NCBI GenBank assembly: GCA_020073185.1
Contig: JAIQFT010000026.1
Location: forward strand, 1-53,492
Length of the DNA: 53,492 nucleotides
Reading direction: 5' to 3'
Source: Terriglobia bacterium
GTDB taxonomy: Bacteria; Acidobacteriota; Terriglobia; Terriglobales; Acidobacteriaceae
Shown here piece after piece: positions 11,029 to 19,388 of this stretch. Under the pieces are notes generated by a model. The model did not search any database. It saw only the letters and a program-made list of their open reading frames with translations, and was not told the DNA's origin. The position numbers were made by a program, and so were the translations under genes. Positions within the stretch are counted from its first letter, which is position 1. Every line of letters starts with the position of its first letter.

Positions 11029-12504
11029 ATGCAGAATACCACCAAAACGAGTGCCGACCGCGGCTTCCGCGGGCTATTGCAGTCGCACCGGCGGTGGTAT
11101 TCAGGAATGGCGGTGGGAGCACTGGCGCTGCGCCTGTTTTTTGTGCTGCGCTTTCCAACGGTCACCCCCGACGGCATCATCTACGCCGACCTGACCAAGA
11201 ACTGGCTGCTGCACGGCGTCTACGGCATGAGCGGAACGGGGCTATCGCCCAGCTTGATCCGCATGCCCGGATATCCAGCATTCCTGGTGGTGCTGTTCGC
11301 GGCTTTCGGCATCGATCATTACAACGCCATCCGATTTGCGCAGGTACTCATTGATCTTGGCACCTGCCTGGTTACGACCGACCTGGCGCGCCGGGTGGTG
11401 GCAAATTCGTTGCCCGTGGAATCGTCGCAGCGGGCGGCACGATGGGCATTCGCGCTCACCGCGCTCTGCCCATTTCTCGCCAACTACACCGCCGTGCCGC
11501 TAACGGAAACCCCGGCGACTTTCCTGGCGGCGCTGGCTTTGGATCTTGCCGTCACAGCGCTACAACGTGAGGAAGCCGGTGGCGCGAGCGTGCGTTTGTG
11601 GGCCGCGTGCGGGCTGGCCATAGCGGCGGGCATTTATCTGCGTCCCGACGGCGGCGCGATGCTGATCGCCGTTGGCGGATACCTGCTGTACCGGCTCGGG
11701 TGCAAGCTGGAAAGGTCGCGGACGTTGTGGGCGTGCGTCGTGCTGAGCGTTTTCGCGCTGGGACCGCTGGCGCCGTGGACCATCCGCAACTGGCAGGAAT
11801 TCCACCGCTTCCAGCCGCTGGCGCCCACGCACTCCAGTGAACCCGGGGAGTACTATGCCATCGGCTTTGACCACTGGACGCACACCTGGCTGGTGGACTA
11901 CGCCTCGGTCGAGGACATCAGCTTCCGCATGGACGGCGAGGAGATTGACCTCGCCACCGTCCCGAATCGCGCGTTCGACAACGACGCCGAGCGCAACCGG
12001 ACGGCGCAGCTATTCGAGGATTACAACCAGAGCGTCACCATGACGCCACAGCTCGATGCGCAATTCGAGCAACTGGCGCGCCAGCGCATTCAGCGCCGGC
12101 CACTGCGCTACTACCTGGAGTTGCCGTTGCTGCGCATCGTCGATCTGTGGTTCCGGCCGCGCACCGAGATGCTGCCGCTCGACTCCCACTGGTGGAGATT
12201 CCGCGAAGACGCGCGGGATTTCTCCTGGTCCATGCTGCTGGCCGGCATCAATCTTGTGTTCGTCGTGCTGGCAGGAGTGGGCGCGCTCGGCTGTCGCAAG
12301 ATTGATTACGCGGGCATGTTGGGAGGCTTCGCCGTGGTCCGCACGGTTATCGTAACCGCGCTCACCTACCCGGAACCGCGATACGTGCTGCAGTGCTATC
12401 CGGTGGTGGTAGTGTTTGCAGCTCTCGGTCTGGTCTATCGGTCTGCCGGTCGATTGGTCACAGAGTCTGTCAGCCAGCCCGCCCAAGAATCTGTCCGAAA
12501 GTGA
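11029..12504 (+). CDS. GT39/ArnT-like membrane glycosyltransferase
   Basis: 491 residues with many hydrophobic segments (first at about 25-40) and a C-terminal membrane part. After the first helix comes VTPDGIIYADLTKNWLLHG, where an acidic residue in the first external loop matches the catalytic Asp position of GT-C enzymes such as dolichyl-phosphate-mannose-protein mannosyltransferase and ArnT. These enzymes transfer a sugar from a polyprenyl-phosphate carrier on the outer face of the inner membrane. The acceptor cannot be told from sequence. It is divergent from the trifunctional polysaccharide gene, which makes a role in cell-surface glycans plausible but unproven. It is convergent with the small ORF that follows. 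Confidence 0.75.
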   Translation: MQNTTKTSADRGFRGLLQSHRRWYSGMAVGALALRLFFVLRFPTVTPDGIIYADLTKNWLLHGVYGMSGTGLSPSLIRMPGYPAFLVVLFAAFGIDHYNAIRFAQVLIDLGTCLVTTDLARRVVANSLPVESSQRAARWAFALTALCPFLANYTAVPLTETPATFLAALALDLAVTALQREEAGGASVRLWAACGLAIAAGIYLRPDGGAMLIAVGGYLLYRLGCKLERSRTLWACVVLSVFALGPLAPWTIRNWQEFHRFQPLAPTHSSEPGEYYAIGFDHWTHTWLVDYASVEDISFRMDGEEIDLATVPNRAFDNDAERNRTAQLFEDYNQSVTMTPQLDAQFEQLARQRIQRRPLRYYLELPLLRIVDLWFRPRTEMLPLDSHWWRFREDARDFSWSMLLAGINLVFVVLAGVGALGCRKIDYAGMLGGFAVVRTVIVTALTYPEPRYVLQCYPVVVVFAALGLVYRSAGRLVTESVSQPAQESVRK

Positions 12505-12566
12505 AAATCACCGTCGAACCGAACACACTACCGCCGATGGGACGATGGGCCGGAGGAGCGATCAAC

Positions 12567-12788
12567 CTAGATGGTCAGCGGTGAGTCGCTGCTGCGGAAA
12601 TTGGACTGGAAGTGCTGGAAGATCAAGTCAATCGCCTCGCGATTGGCGTCTTTGTTGCTCTGCGCCAAGTATCGCATAGCTTCGACCAGCAGTCGCTGGC
12701 CCTCGACGTAGCGAGGGTCGGACTTGCGGTCACGCTGGTTGCGGCGCGTAGGATCGGGGACAACGGGAATCGTGAAAACTTTTGCCAT
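12567..12788 (-). CDS. Small conserved-looking hypothetical protein, 73 aa
   Basis: The start is taken at ATG 12788 because GAGGA lies 4-5 nt upstream; a longer in-frame version to 12905 lacks such a site. The product is basic at the N-terminus (PTRRNQRDRKSDPRYVEGQR) and helical further on, with no signal peptide or membrane segment. I do not recognise the family. It lies about 190 bp downstream of the LolA-like gene on the same strand. Confidence 0.55.
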   Translation of the reverse strand: MAKVFTIPVVPDPTRRNQRDRKSDPRYVEGQRLLVEAMRYLAQSNKDANREAIDLIFQHFQSNFRSSDSPLTI

Positions 12789-12982
12789 ATTCCTCGGTCT
12801 AGGCTGCTTTGGACGCTGCTGGAACTTGCCCATGTTGCCCGTTGACGTGGAAACACCCCACGCGTAAGAAGGCAGTATAAGCTGAGAACAAGTTCGGTTC
12901 CACAAAAGAATTCAGCGCCGCACGGATACCATGTCTCGTTTTGCAACAGTCTCGGCGAGTCCCGGAATGAATCGGCTCACGA

Positions 12983-13711
12983 TCATCCCTGTGGACGCAC
13001 AAACTTGGTTTTTCCCGTGGTCTTCAGTTTGAAGACATCGTCGGGTATGTTCTGGTTGAGTTTGATGTTGCTGTACTCGGCAAGACGATAGTCTCCGCTG
13101 GGCTCGATGAACTGCTGCCGCACCGAGACGCCGCGCGCCGGATCGATCCACAGAATAATCTGCTGAAACATGTTGTGGACCTTGACTGACTTCGGCACCA
13201 AGGTCAGCTTGGCGGTCTCCACGCCGTCCAGGTTTTCCGTGCCGTCGTAGCGTATGTCGAACGATTTCTGGAGGTCGTGGCCGCGCCCGCCAAACCCGAT
13301 TACCAGGAAACTCTCGAACTCCGCTTTGTTCTTGCCTGCGCTGTACTCGGTCACCTGCTCGATCGTGGGCTGATAAACCTGGACCTTGCCGCCACTGAAG
13401 AGCACGTACTTCTTCGCCGGCTCGGTGATGTCGGAGGCCATCTGCACCTCGTTTCCGGAGCGGCGATAGTAGATGGCGCCTTTTTGGAAATCGTGGTCCT
13501 GGATCACCCGCGTGAACTGGTCCCAGACAAAATTGGCCTCGGCGGACTTGAAGCCGGCGGCGGCGCGATCCATGGAGGTCAGAACCGCTTCGAGATTGCC
13601 GGCGGAGGCTTTGGCCTGGGCCAGCGCGGCCGGATTCGCCGCCTGTGCGAGACACGCGGCCGCATACAACATGCACAGCAATACGGAACAAATGTGCCGC
13701 TTCATCCTCAT
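12983..13711 (-). CDS. LolA-like outer-membrane lipoprotein-sorting protein
   Basis: 242 residues with a signal peptide (about 1-22, ending CLAQA). The mature part has the LolA/LppX beta-sheet pattern: an early helix with LTSMDRAAAGFKSAEANFVWD, then strands such as GAIYYRRSGNEVQM, KYVLFSGGKVQVYQP and a closing IKLNQNIPDDVFKLKTTGK, the last being typical of the family's C-terminus (N-x-x-l-x-d-x-x-F). LolA carries lipoproteins across the periplasm. Acidobacterial genomes hold several such paralogues, so this one may bind other lipids. ATG 13711 and 13705 are both possible starts. The gene lies 60 bp downstream of a one-TM protein. Confidence 0.75.
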   Translation of the reverse strand: MRMKRHICSVLLCMLYAAACLAQAANPAALAQAKASAGNLEAVLTSMDRAAAGFKSAEANFVWDQFTRVIQDHDFQKGAIYYRRSGNEVQMASDITEPAKKYVLFSGGKVQVYQPTIEQVTEYSAGKNKAEFESFLVIGFGGRGHDLQKSFDIRYDGTENLDGVETAKLTLVPKSVKVHNMFQQIILWIDPARGVSVRQQFIEPSGDYRLAEYSNIKLNQNIPDDVFKLKTTGKTKFVRPQG

Positions 13712-13771
13712 CGTCTTAAATCACACTCATGAGCTGCCACCAATATTGCCGGACTCAGAACTCACAACCTG

Positions 13772-14143
13772 TCACCGCGACACCCAAACCTTGTAGCCGA
13801 CGAGGCGGCCGCGGGCATCGCGCACCGGCTCGAACTTGGTGATGTCTACCTCGCCGGCGATAGGCTCGATGATGCGTAGCAGGTCCGTCTCGATGGCCGC
13901 CGGATCACCGCCGTGCACGACCGAGGCATCCACCTGGTAGATGAAGCCGCTCTGCCCGTCGGGAAATACGATTACTTCGGTTTGATGCGGGGTGCGCTCG
14001 ATGGGTTTGTCCTTGAAGTTCACCCAGTACGGCGCGACGAAGATGAATACGAGGATCAGGGTGACCATCACGTCGTACTGCATGCTGCCCCGTTCGTAGG
14101 TCCAAAGGATGTAGCCGCGGATTGTCTTCAGAATGCGCGACAT
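13772..14143 (-). CDS. Single-pass membrane protein of unknown function
   Basis: 123 residues: a short cytoplasmic N-terminus, one membrane helix (about 23-43, QYDVMVTLILVFIFVAPYWVN), and an extracytoplasmic domain with VIVFPDGQSGFIYQVDAS and GEVDITKFEPVRDARGRLVGYKVWVSR-like strands at the end. I do not recognise a named family. It lies between serS and the LolA-like gene on the same strand, so an envelope role is plausible. The heptamer array at 14144-14185 abuts its start codon directly, leaving no room for a normal Shine-Dalgarno. Confidence 0.7.
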   Translation of the reverse strand: MSRILKTIRGYILWTYERGSMQYDVMVTLILVFIFVAPYWVNFKDKPIERTPHQTEVIVFPDGQSGFIYQVDASVVHGGDPAAIETDLLRIIEPIAGEVDITKFEPVRDARGRLVGYKVWVSR

Positions 14144-14185
14144 GGCGGTTGGCGGTTGGCGGTTATCGGTTATCAGTTCGCGGTT
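14144..14185. repeat. Heptanucleotide tandem array (6 units) touching a start codon
   Basis: Read on the + strand: GGCGGTT three times, then ATCGGTT, ATCAGTT and CGCGGTT, giving 42 bp in exact 7-bp register. On the minus strand the last unit AACCGCC ends immediately before ATG 14143. A second short repeat (gaaactgaaattg / gaaactgaaactc) lies at about 14203-14230. Confidence 0.8.
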
Positions 14186-14231
14186 TGTTTAACTCTAGAC
14201 GCTTGAAACTGAAATTGGAAACTGAAACTCT

Positions 14232-15524
14232 TTAAAACTTCTTCGGCGTGATGCGGTCCGTTCCCATGTAGGGCCGCAACGCTTCCGGGATCAGCACGCT
14301 GCCGTCGGCCTGCTGGTAATTCTCCAGGATCGCCAGCCAGGTGCGGCCGATCGCCAGCCCGCTGCCGTTGAGCGTGTGCACAAACTCGGTTTTGCCCTTG
14401 CCTTCCGGGCGCCACCGGATGTTCGCCCGCCGCGCCTGGTACGCCTCGAAGTTCGAGCAGGAAGATATCTCGCGGAACAGTTGCTGGCCCGGCAGCCAGA
14501 CTTCGATGTCGTAAGTTTTCGCGGCGGAAAATCCGATGTCGCCGGTGCATAGCGCCATCACGCGATAAGGGAGCCCCAGGCGCCGCAGCACTTCCTCCGC
14601 ATTGGCGGTGAGTTTTTCCAACTCGTCGTACGACGTTTCCGGCCGCGCGAACTTTACCAGCTCAACTTTTTGGAACTGATGTTGCCGGATGATGCCGCGC
14701 ACATCCTTGCCGTAGCTGCCGGCTTCGCTGCGAAAGCACGGCGTCCAGGCAGTCAGCTTCACCGGCAGGCGGGCGGCGTCGAGCACTTCGTCGCGATAGA
14801 GATTGGTGACTGGCACTTCCGCGGTAGGAATCAAGTAGAGATTCTTATCGCCGTGCGGAACCTTGAACAGGTCGGCCTCGAACTTGGGCAATTGGCCGGT
14901 GCCGTACATCGAGTCGGCATTGACCATGAACGGTGGCAGCACCTCGGTGTAGCCGTGCTCGCGGGTGTGCAGATCGAGCATGAAGTTGGCGAGCGCGCGC
15001 TCCATGCGTGCGCCGAGGTCCCAGTACACCACGAAACGCGCACCGGTCAACTTGGCGGCACGCGCCAAGTCAAGAACACCTAACTGCTCGCCGAGTTCCC
15101 AGTGCGGCTTGGGCGTGAAATCGAATTGCGGGGGTGTGCCCCAGCGGCGCACTTCGACGTTCTCGTCCGCGCTGTGACCGACGGGCACGCTCTGGTGGGG
15201 CAGGTTGGGGATGGTCTTGAGGATGTCCTGCATCTCGGCCTCGGCAGCGGCCGACTGTTTCTCCAATGCAGCGACTTCCTCGCGGACGCGGCGCATCTCG
15301 GCGATCTGCGCCGAGGCGTCCTGCTTCTCTTTCTTGAAGCGGGCAATATCCTCCGCGGCCTTGTTCTGCGCGGCGCGCAGGCGCTCCATGTTGGTGATGA
15401 GCTCGCGGCGGCGCGCGTCCACCGCGGAAAAGTCACGCAGCACCTCCTCCGGGTTCATGGCCCGGTCGCGCAGCTTGCTTTCAATCAGCGGGAGGTTCCC
15501 CCGCACGAAATTGAGGTCGAGCAT
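14232..15524 (-). CDS. serS: Seryl-tRNA synthetase
   Basis: 430 residues starting [10 protein letters not shown] at ATG 15524 (a longer in-frame start at 15569 adds 15 residues that are not part of the family). It charges tRNA-Ser in the cytosol. Residues about 25-110 form the long antiparallel coiled coil that grips the tRNA variable arm. The class II core follows: motif 2 begins [15 protein letters not shown] (from about residue 261) and motif 3 is [10 protein letters not shown] (about 385-394). Length matches bacterial SerRS. It may be co-transcribed with the downstream membrane protein and LolA-like gene. Confidence 0.97.
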   Translation of the reverse strand: MLDLNFVRGNLPLIESKLRDRAMNPEEVLRDFSAVDARRRELITNMERLRAAQNKAAEDIARFKKEKQDASAQIAEMRRVREEVAALEKQSAAAEAEMQDILKTIPNLPHQSVPVGHSADENVEVRRWGTPPQFDFTPKPHWELGEQLGVLDLARAAKLTGARFVVYWDLGARMERALANFMLDLHTREHGYTEVLPPFMVNADSMYGTGQLPKFEADLFKVPHGDKNLYLIPTAEVPVTNLYRDEVLDAARLPVKLTAWTPCFRSEAGSYGKDVRGIIRQHQFQKVELVKFARPETSYDELEKLTANAEEVLRRLGLPYRVMALCTGDIGFSAAKTYDIEVWLPGQQLFREISSCSNFEAYQARRANIRWRPEGKGKTEFVHTLNGSGLAIGRTWLAILENYQQADGSVLIPEALRPYMGTDRITPKKF

Positions 15525-15557
15525 AAACTCACTAGAGCTTGGTTCAAAAATCCATTT

Positions 15558-15792
15558 TGAGGGTAACACCCAATTCCCTCAGGGGCCAAAGCCCAGTGTT
15601 TTTGGGGCTCGGAGCGGCCCGGCGGAAGCCGGGCCACTTCAAAAGAACCCATTTTGGAAACACGCTGGCTCTGTTGAGATCCTCGCAGAAAGCAAGTTTC
15701 ACTTCGTACCGTCCCTACGGGACTCTGGGTATTTCAAAGGCAGCTTTCCCGGCACTTGCGTGCCGGGCTCGGTTCTGTCGCCCCTGCGGGGC
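15558..15792. repeat. Cluster of perfect short hairpins
   Basis: This 417-bp spacer between divergent serS and a hypothetical gene carries no convincing gene. It holds a chain of stem-loops: TGAGGG/CCCTCA (15558-15581), GGCCCGGC-GGAA-GCCGGGCC (15616-15635, a GNRA-type loop), GTCCC-TAC-GGGAC (15711-15723), CCCGGCAC-TTGC-GTGCCGGG (15748-15767) and GCCCC-TGC-GGGGC (15780-15792). The density and perfection of the stems suggest a composite dispersed repeat. Confidence 0.7.
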
Positions 15793-15941
15793 TGAGGCCA
15801 CGCAGTCCGCAGGGATGCCGCAGCTCGAACGAAAAGGACGTCAACAAAGCCGAACACGCTCTAGTTTATCAGGAGGTCAATGGGTCAGTGTGTGAGCCTG
15901 CGTTGTGCCACACGCGCTCGCGTATAGCTACAATACATGGT

Positions 15942-16742
15942 GTGACCGGGCGATTCGTGATCGCGATATTGGTCGTCTGCTCAGCCTGCGCCATGGCGCA
16001 AGAGTGCGCACAGGTTACACGCGACGGCGATCAGATTACCATCGTGGCCGATACGTGGCGCCCGTTGCACGCCGTGGCGAAGACCCTGGCGGACCGATTC
16101 GGTATCCTGATCAGCGCCGAAGATCCGGACCAGCGATCTCCCGCCGACCTGACCGACAGGACGGACAAAGCGCCTGCAGCGTGGAAAGCCGCCCACCCTG
16201 AGACCCGCGTCTACGACCTGAAACGTTGGCGCCTGGAGATTCGATTCCTCGCGCCCGAACATGAGACTCTGCATGACGTTCCTGCCGTCTTGCAGCAGGT
16301 CGCCGACGCCGCCAATGTACTCTCCCCTTACGGGTATCGCCTGGACCGCAACGGAGAATTTGCGGCACTTGTGCCAACCCGGACGCGTAATGAAGCAGGA
16401 GAAATCGTAGAGAGAGTCGCACTGCTGGATCGCCACATCACAATTCCGGTTGGCGCTCGCAGAATTGCGGATGTCGGAAACATGCTGGCGAAACAATTAT
16501 CGGAACAGGCTGGCCTTCGTGTCGCGTGTTGCCAGATGTACGTCGCCGGAATTCCGTGGGGAATGGCAGAGGTGTCGTTCGAAGCCCGCGACGAACCTGC
16601 ACGGAAAGTGCTCGAGCGGCTGATCCGACTTGAGGAGCAGTCGACAAATCCAAGTTCAATCTACTATTGGTTTCTCACTTGCGATTCGCAGTACTGCTTT
16701 ATAGAAGTTCAGCGAAGATTCTCGGGACGCTGCGGGCGCTAA
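15942..16742 (+). CDS. Secreted hypothetical protein
   Basis: About 266 residues from GTG 15942, chosen because the signal peptide follows immediately (VTGRFVIAILVVCSACAMAQ); an in-frame ATG far upstream at 15756 would put the hydrophobic segment deep inside the protein and run through the hairpin cluster. The mature part contains several cysteines near its C-terminal half (VACCQMY, TCDSQYC). I do not recognise the family. A TATAGCTACAAT stretch 10-20 bp upstream is promoter-like. It precedes, with 51 bp, the PafA-like phosphatase on the same strand. Confidence 0.6.
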   Translation: MTGRFVIAILVVCSACAMAQECAQVTRDGDQITIVADTWRPLHAVAKTLADRFGILISAEDPDQRSPADLTDRTDKAPAAWKAAHPETRVYDLKRWRLEIRFLAPEHETLHDVPAVLQQVADAANVLSPYGYRLDRNGEFAALVPTRTRNEAGEIVERVALLDRHITIPVGARRIADVGNMLAKQLSEQAGLRVACCQMYVAGIPWGMAEVSFEARDEPARKVLERLIRLEEQSTNPSSIYYWFLTCDSQYCFIEVQRRFSGRCGR

Positions 16743-16793
16743 AGAGCCTGCGTCTTGTTGCGGCAACACTGACAGGCTGTAAACTAGGGCGCG

Positions 16794-18386
16794 ATGAAGA
16801 GCCTGAGAATCTGTGCGCTCCTGCTACTCTTTCTGGTCATCAGCGGCACGGCGCTGGCCACCGCCTATAACGCGCAGCCGAAGCTGGTGGTCATCGTCAT
16901 CATCGATCAGTTTCGCGCCGACTATCTGGAACGCGCGCACGACCAGTTTGGCCCTGCCGGATTGCGGCTGCTCACCGAGCGCGGCGCGTACTTCGCCGAT
17001 TGCAACTACGATTACGCCAACACGGAGACCGCGCCCGGACACGCCACCCTGCTCACCGGGGCTTACAGCGACCGCCACGGCATCCTCGCCAATGAAATGT
17101 GGAGAGAAAAAGACGATCGCTGGATCACAGCCGTCAGCGACGACAACGTTCGCGTGGTCGGCATGCCCGGCGCCGCCCCCAGCGCATCGCCGCATAACTT
17201 GCTGAGCGAAACCCTGGGCGATGAGTTGAAGATGTCCACCCAGAATCGCTCGCGCGTGTACACCGTCTCGCTGAAAGACCGCGCCGCGGTACTCACCGGC
17301 GGCTTCTCCGCCGACGGAGCGTTCTGGATCGAGCCGCTCAGCGGCACATGGATTTCATCGAGCTTCTACATGAAGGAGCTCCCGAAGTGGGCGCAGGATT
17401 TCAACGCCAGCGGGCGCGCCGCAAAATACTGGAACCGGGATTGGAAAGACGCGGGCGGCAGTGTCCTGCAGCACACCACGCGCGAATCCAATTCGCAGTT
17501 CTATTACGTGATCGGCGGCACCGGTTTCGGCAACGAGTACGAACTCGATTTTGCGCGCGCCCTGGTGACCAACACCAACTTGGGCGAGGGCCCCGCCACC
17601 GATCTGCTTGTCGTGAGCCTTTCGCCCAACGACATTCTCGGCCACCGTGTTGGGCCCGACTCTCCGCAGATGCAAGCCATGTGGCTGGAGATGGACCGTC
17701 AGTTGGCGGACTTCTTCGCCTTCCTGGGCCAGCGGATTGGATTGGCGAATGTGTGGCTCGTGCTCAGCTCCGACCACGGAGTCGCGCCCGTCGCGGAGGA
17801 GATCCGGGACAAGGACCGCATCGACGCCAAGAGAGTCGATGTTCCTCCCCTGATTGCCAGGCTGAATGTCGCCATTTCCAAGCGTCTGAATCGCCCCGCA
17901 TCGGAGTTTGTTCATTCCAGCGACTACGAGTTCGAGCACCTCTACCTGAGTGAAGGCGCATTTATGGCCAGCAAACTCAAAGAGGCGGATGCCGAGCGAA
18001 TCGTCGGCGAGGAGTTGCTCAAGCTCGGCTACAGCAGCTACTTCACCAAAACGCAGTTGCAGGCAGGCCAGGTACCGCCGAACGAAACCGGGCGCCGCAT
18101 GCTGCACAGCTACGCTCCGGTCGCCGGATGGTGGGTGCTGGGATTGCAACCGCCGTTTGCCCTGCCGGCGAATCTCGGCACTTCGCATGGCTCTCCTTAT
18201 TTCTACGACACACATGTCCCGCTCGCGTTTTTCGGCGTTCCCTTTCAGGCGGGCGTGTATCGCGGACACTGCGAGCCGGTGGACATGGCCGCGACCCTGG
18301 CTTCGATGCTGGGAATCAATGCGCCGTCGAAAGCGATCGGGCGCGTGCTCACCGAAGCGCTGCGCCCGCGCGAGGACGCGCGATGA
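16794..18386 (+). CDS. PafA-like alkaline phosphatase / type I phosphodiesterase
   Basis: 530 residues with a signal peptide (about 1-22, ending GTALA). Alkaline-phosphatase-superfamily metal ligands are visible: VVIIDQFRADYL (D ligand, about residues 36-47), the NTETAPGHATLLTG loop carrying the threonine nucleophile (about 75-88), LSSDHGVAPV in the second half, and SPYFYDTHVPLAFFG near the C-terminus with another metal-binding His. The pattern fits periplasmic phosphate-irrepressible PafA/SPAP enzymes that hydrolyse phosphomonoesters. Its stop overlaps the pyrD start (ATGA), so the two are translationally coupled although functionally unrelated. Confidence 0.88.
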   Translation: MKSLRICALLLLFLVISGTALATAYNAQPKLVVIVIIDQFRADYLERAHDQFGPAGLRLLTERGAYFADCNYDYANTETAPGHATLLTGAYSDRHGILANEMWREKDDRWITAVSDDNVRVVGMPGAAPSASPHNLLSETLGDELKMSTQNRSRVYTVSLKDRAAVLTGGFSADGAFWIEPLSGTWISSSFYMKELPKWAQDFNASGRAAKYWNRDWKDAGGSVLQHTTRESNSQFYYVIGGTGFGNEYELDFARALVTNTNLGEGPATDLLVVSLSPNDILGHRVGPDSPQMQAMWLEMDRQLADFFAFLGQRIGLANVWLVLSSDHGVAPVAEEIRDKDRIDAKRVDVPPLIARLNVAISKRLNRPASEFVHSSDYEFEHLYLSEGAFMASKLKEADAERIVGEELLKLGYSSYFTKTQLQAGQVPPNETGRRMLHSYAPVAGWWVLGLQPPFALPANLGTSHGSPYFYDTHVPLAFFGVPFQAGVYRGHCEPVDMAATLASMLGINAPSKAIGRVLTEALRPREDAR

Positions 18387-19330
18387 GCAGCACGCCCCGG
18401 CGCGTCAGCGGCCCGCCGGACCTAAGCGTCAGCTTCGCCGGCGTTCAGCTCAAGAACCCGGTGATCGCCGCCAGCGGGACCTTCGGCTACGGCGTCGAGT
18501 TCGAAGATATCGTCACCCTGCAGAAGCTGGGCGGGTTCGTAGTCAAGGGCCTGTCGCGCGAACCCATGCCGGGCAACCCGCCGCCGCGCCTGTTCGAGAC
18601 CGCCGCCGGCATGCTGAACTCCATCGGACTGCAAAATATCGGGGCACGAGCCTTTGTCGAGGAGAAACTACCGCCCCTGAACAAAGAGAAAAACATCGCG
18701 GTCATCGCCAACGTCTTCGGCTATACGCGGGAGGACTACGAGGCGGTGATCCGCATCCTCAACGAAGGCGAGGGCATAGCCGCCTACGAACTCAACGTCT
18801 CCTGTCCCAACACCAATCGCGGGGGCATGGTGATCGGCACCGACCCGGCGCTGCTGGAGGAAGTGGTGGCGGCGGCGAAAAAGGCGTCGCGCCGGCCGCT
18901 GATCGTGAAGCTGTCGCCCAACGTGACCAACATTCCGCTGATGGCGCGCGCCGCCGAAAACGCCGGCGCCGACGCGATTTCGCTGATCAACACCTTCGTC
19001 GCCATGGCCATTGACGCCGAAACCCGTCGCCCGCGCATCTCCCACATTGTCGGCGGGCTCAGCGGACCGGCCATCAAGCCGATCGCTTTGCGCATGGTGT
19101 ACGAGGCGGTACATGCGGTAGCCATTCCGGTGATCGGCATCGGAGGCATCTCCACTGCCGTGGACGTGGTGGAATTCATGCTCGCGGGCGCGGCCGCAGT
19201 CGAGATCGGTACCGCCAGCTTCTGGGACCCGTGCGCTACGGAAAAAATCGTAGACGCGCTGGAAGGCTGGTGCCTGGAACACCGCGTGACGAAGATCACG
19301 GAACTTGTCGGCGGCCTGAAAACCGAATAG
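18383..19330 (+). CDS. pyrD: Dihydroorotate dehydrogenase, class 1B catalytic subunit
   Basis: 315 residues from ATG 18383, which overlaps the upstream stop by ATGA; the longer in-frame ORF from 18128 runs through the phosphatase gene. It converts dihydroorotate to orotate in pyrimidine synthesis using FMN. Visible features: the N-terminal NPVIAASGTFGYG, GFVVKGLS, the active-site loop ELNVSCPNTNRGG with C141, LIVKLSPNVT, and the FMN-phosphate site VIGIGGIST. A cysteine (not serine) base marks class 1. Class 1B normally pairs with PyrK, which is not next door. Confidence 0.95.
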   Translation: MSSTPRRVSGPPDLSVSFAGVQLKNPVIAASGTFGYGVEFEDIVTLQKLGGFVVKGLSREPMPGNPPPRLFETAAGMLNSIGLQNIGARAFVEEKLPPLNKEKNIAVIANVFGYTREDYEAVIRILNEGEGIAAYELNVSCPNTNRGGMVIGTDPALLEEVVAAAKKASRRPLIVKLSPNVTNIPLMARAAENAGADAISLINTFVAMAIDAETRRPRISHIVGGLSGPAIKPIALRMVYEAVHAVAIPVIGIGGISTAVDVVEFMLAGAAAVEIGTASFWDPCATEKIVDALEGWCLEHRVTKITELVGGLKTE

Positions 19331-19364
19331 GCTCTTATCTATTGAGGGGTTCGCGTCGTACCAA

Positions 19365-19382
19365 CGACCATCGACCATCGAC
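19365..19382. repeat. Short heptamer repeat
   Basis: Two and a half units of CGACCAT (19365-19371, 19372-19378, then CGAC) lie between the convergent pyrD and outer-membrane-protein genes. This is the third heptamer array in the window, each with a different unit. Confidence 0.55.
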
Positions 19383-19388
19383 AGCTGG

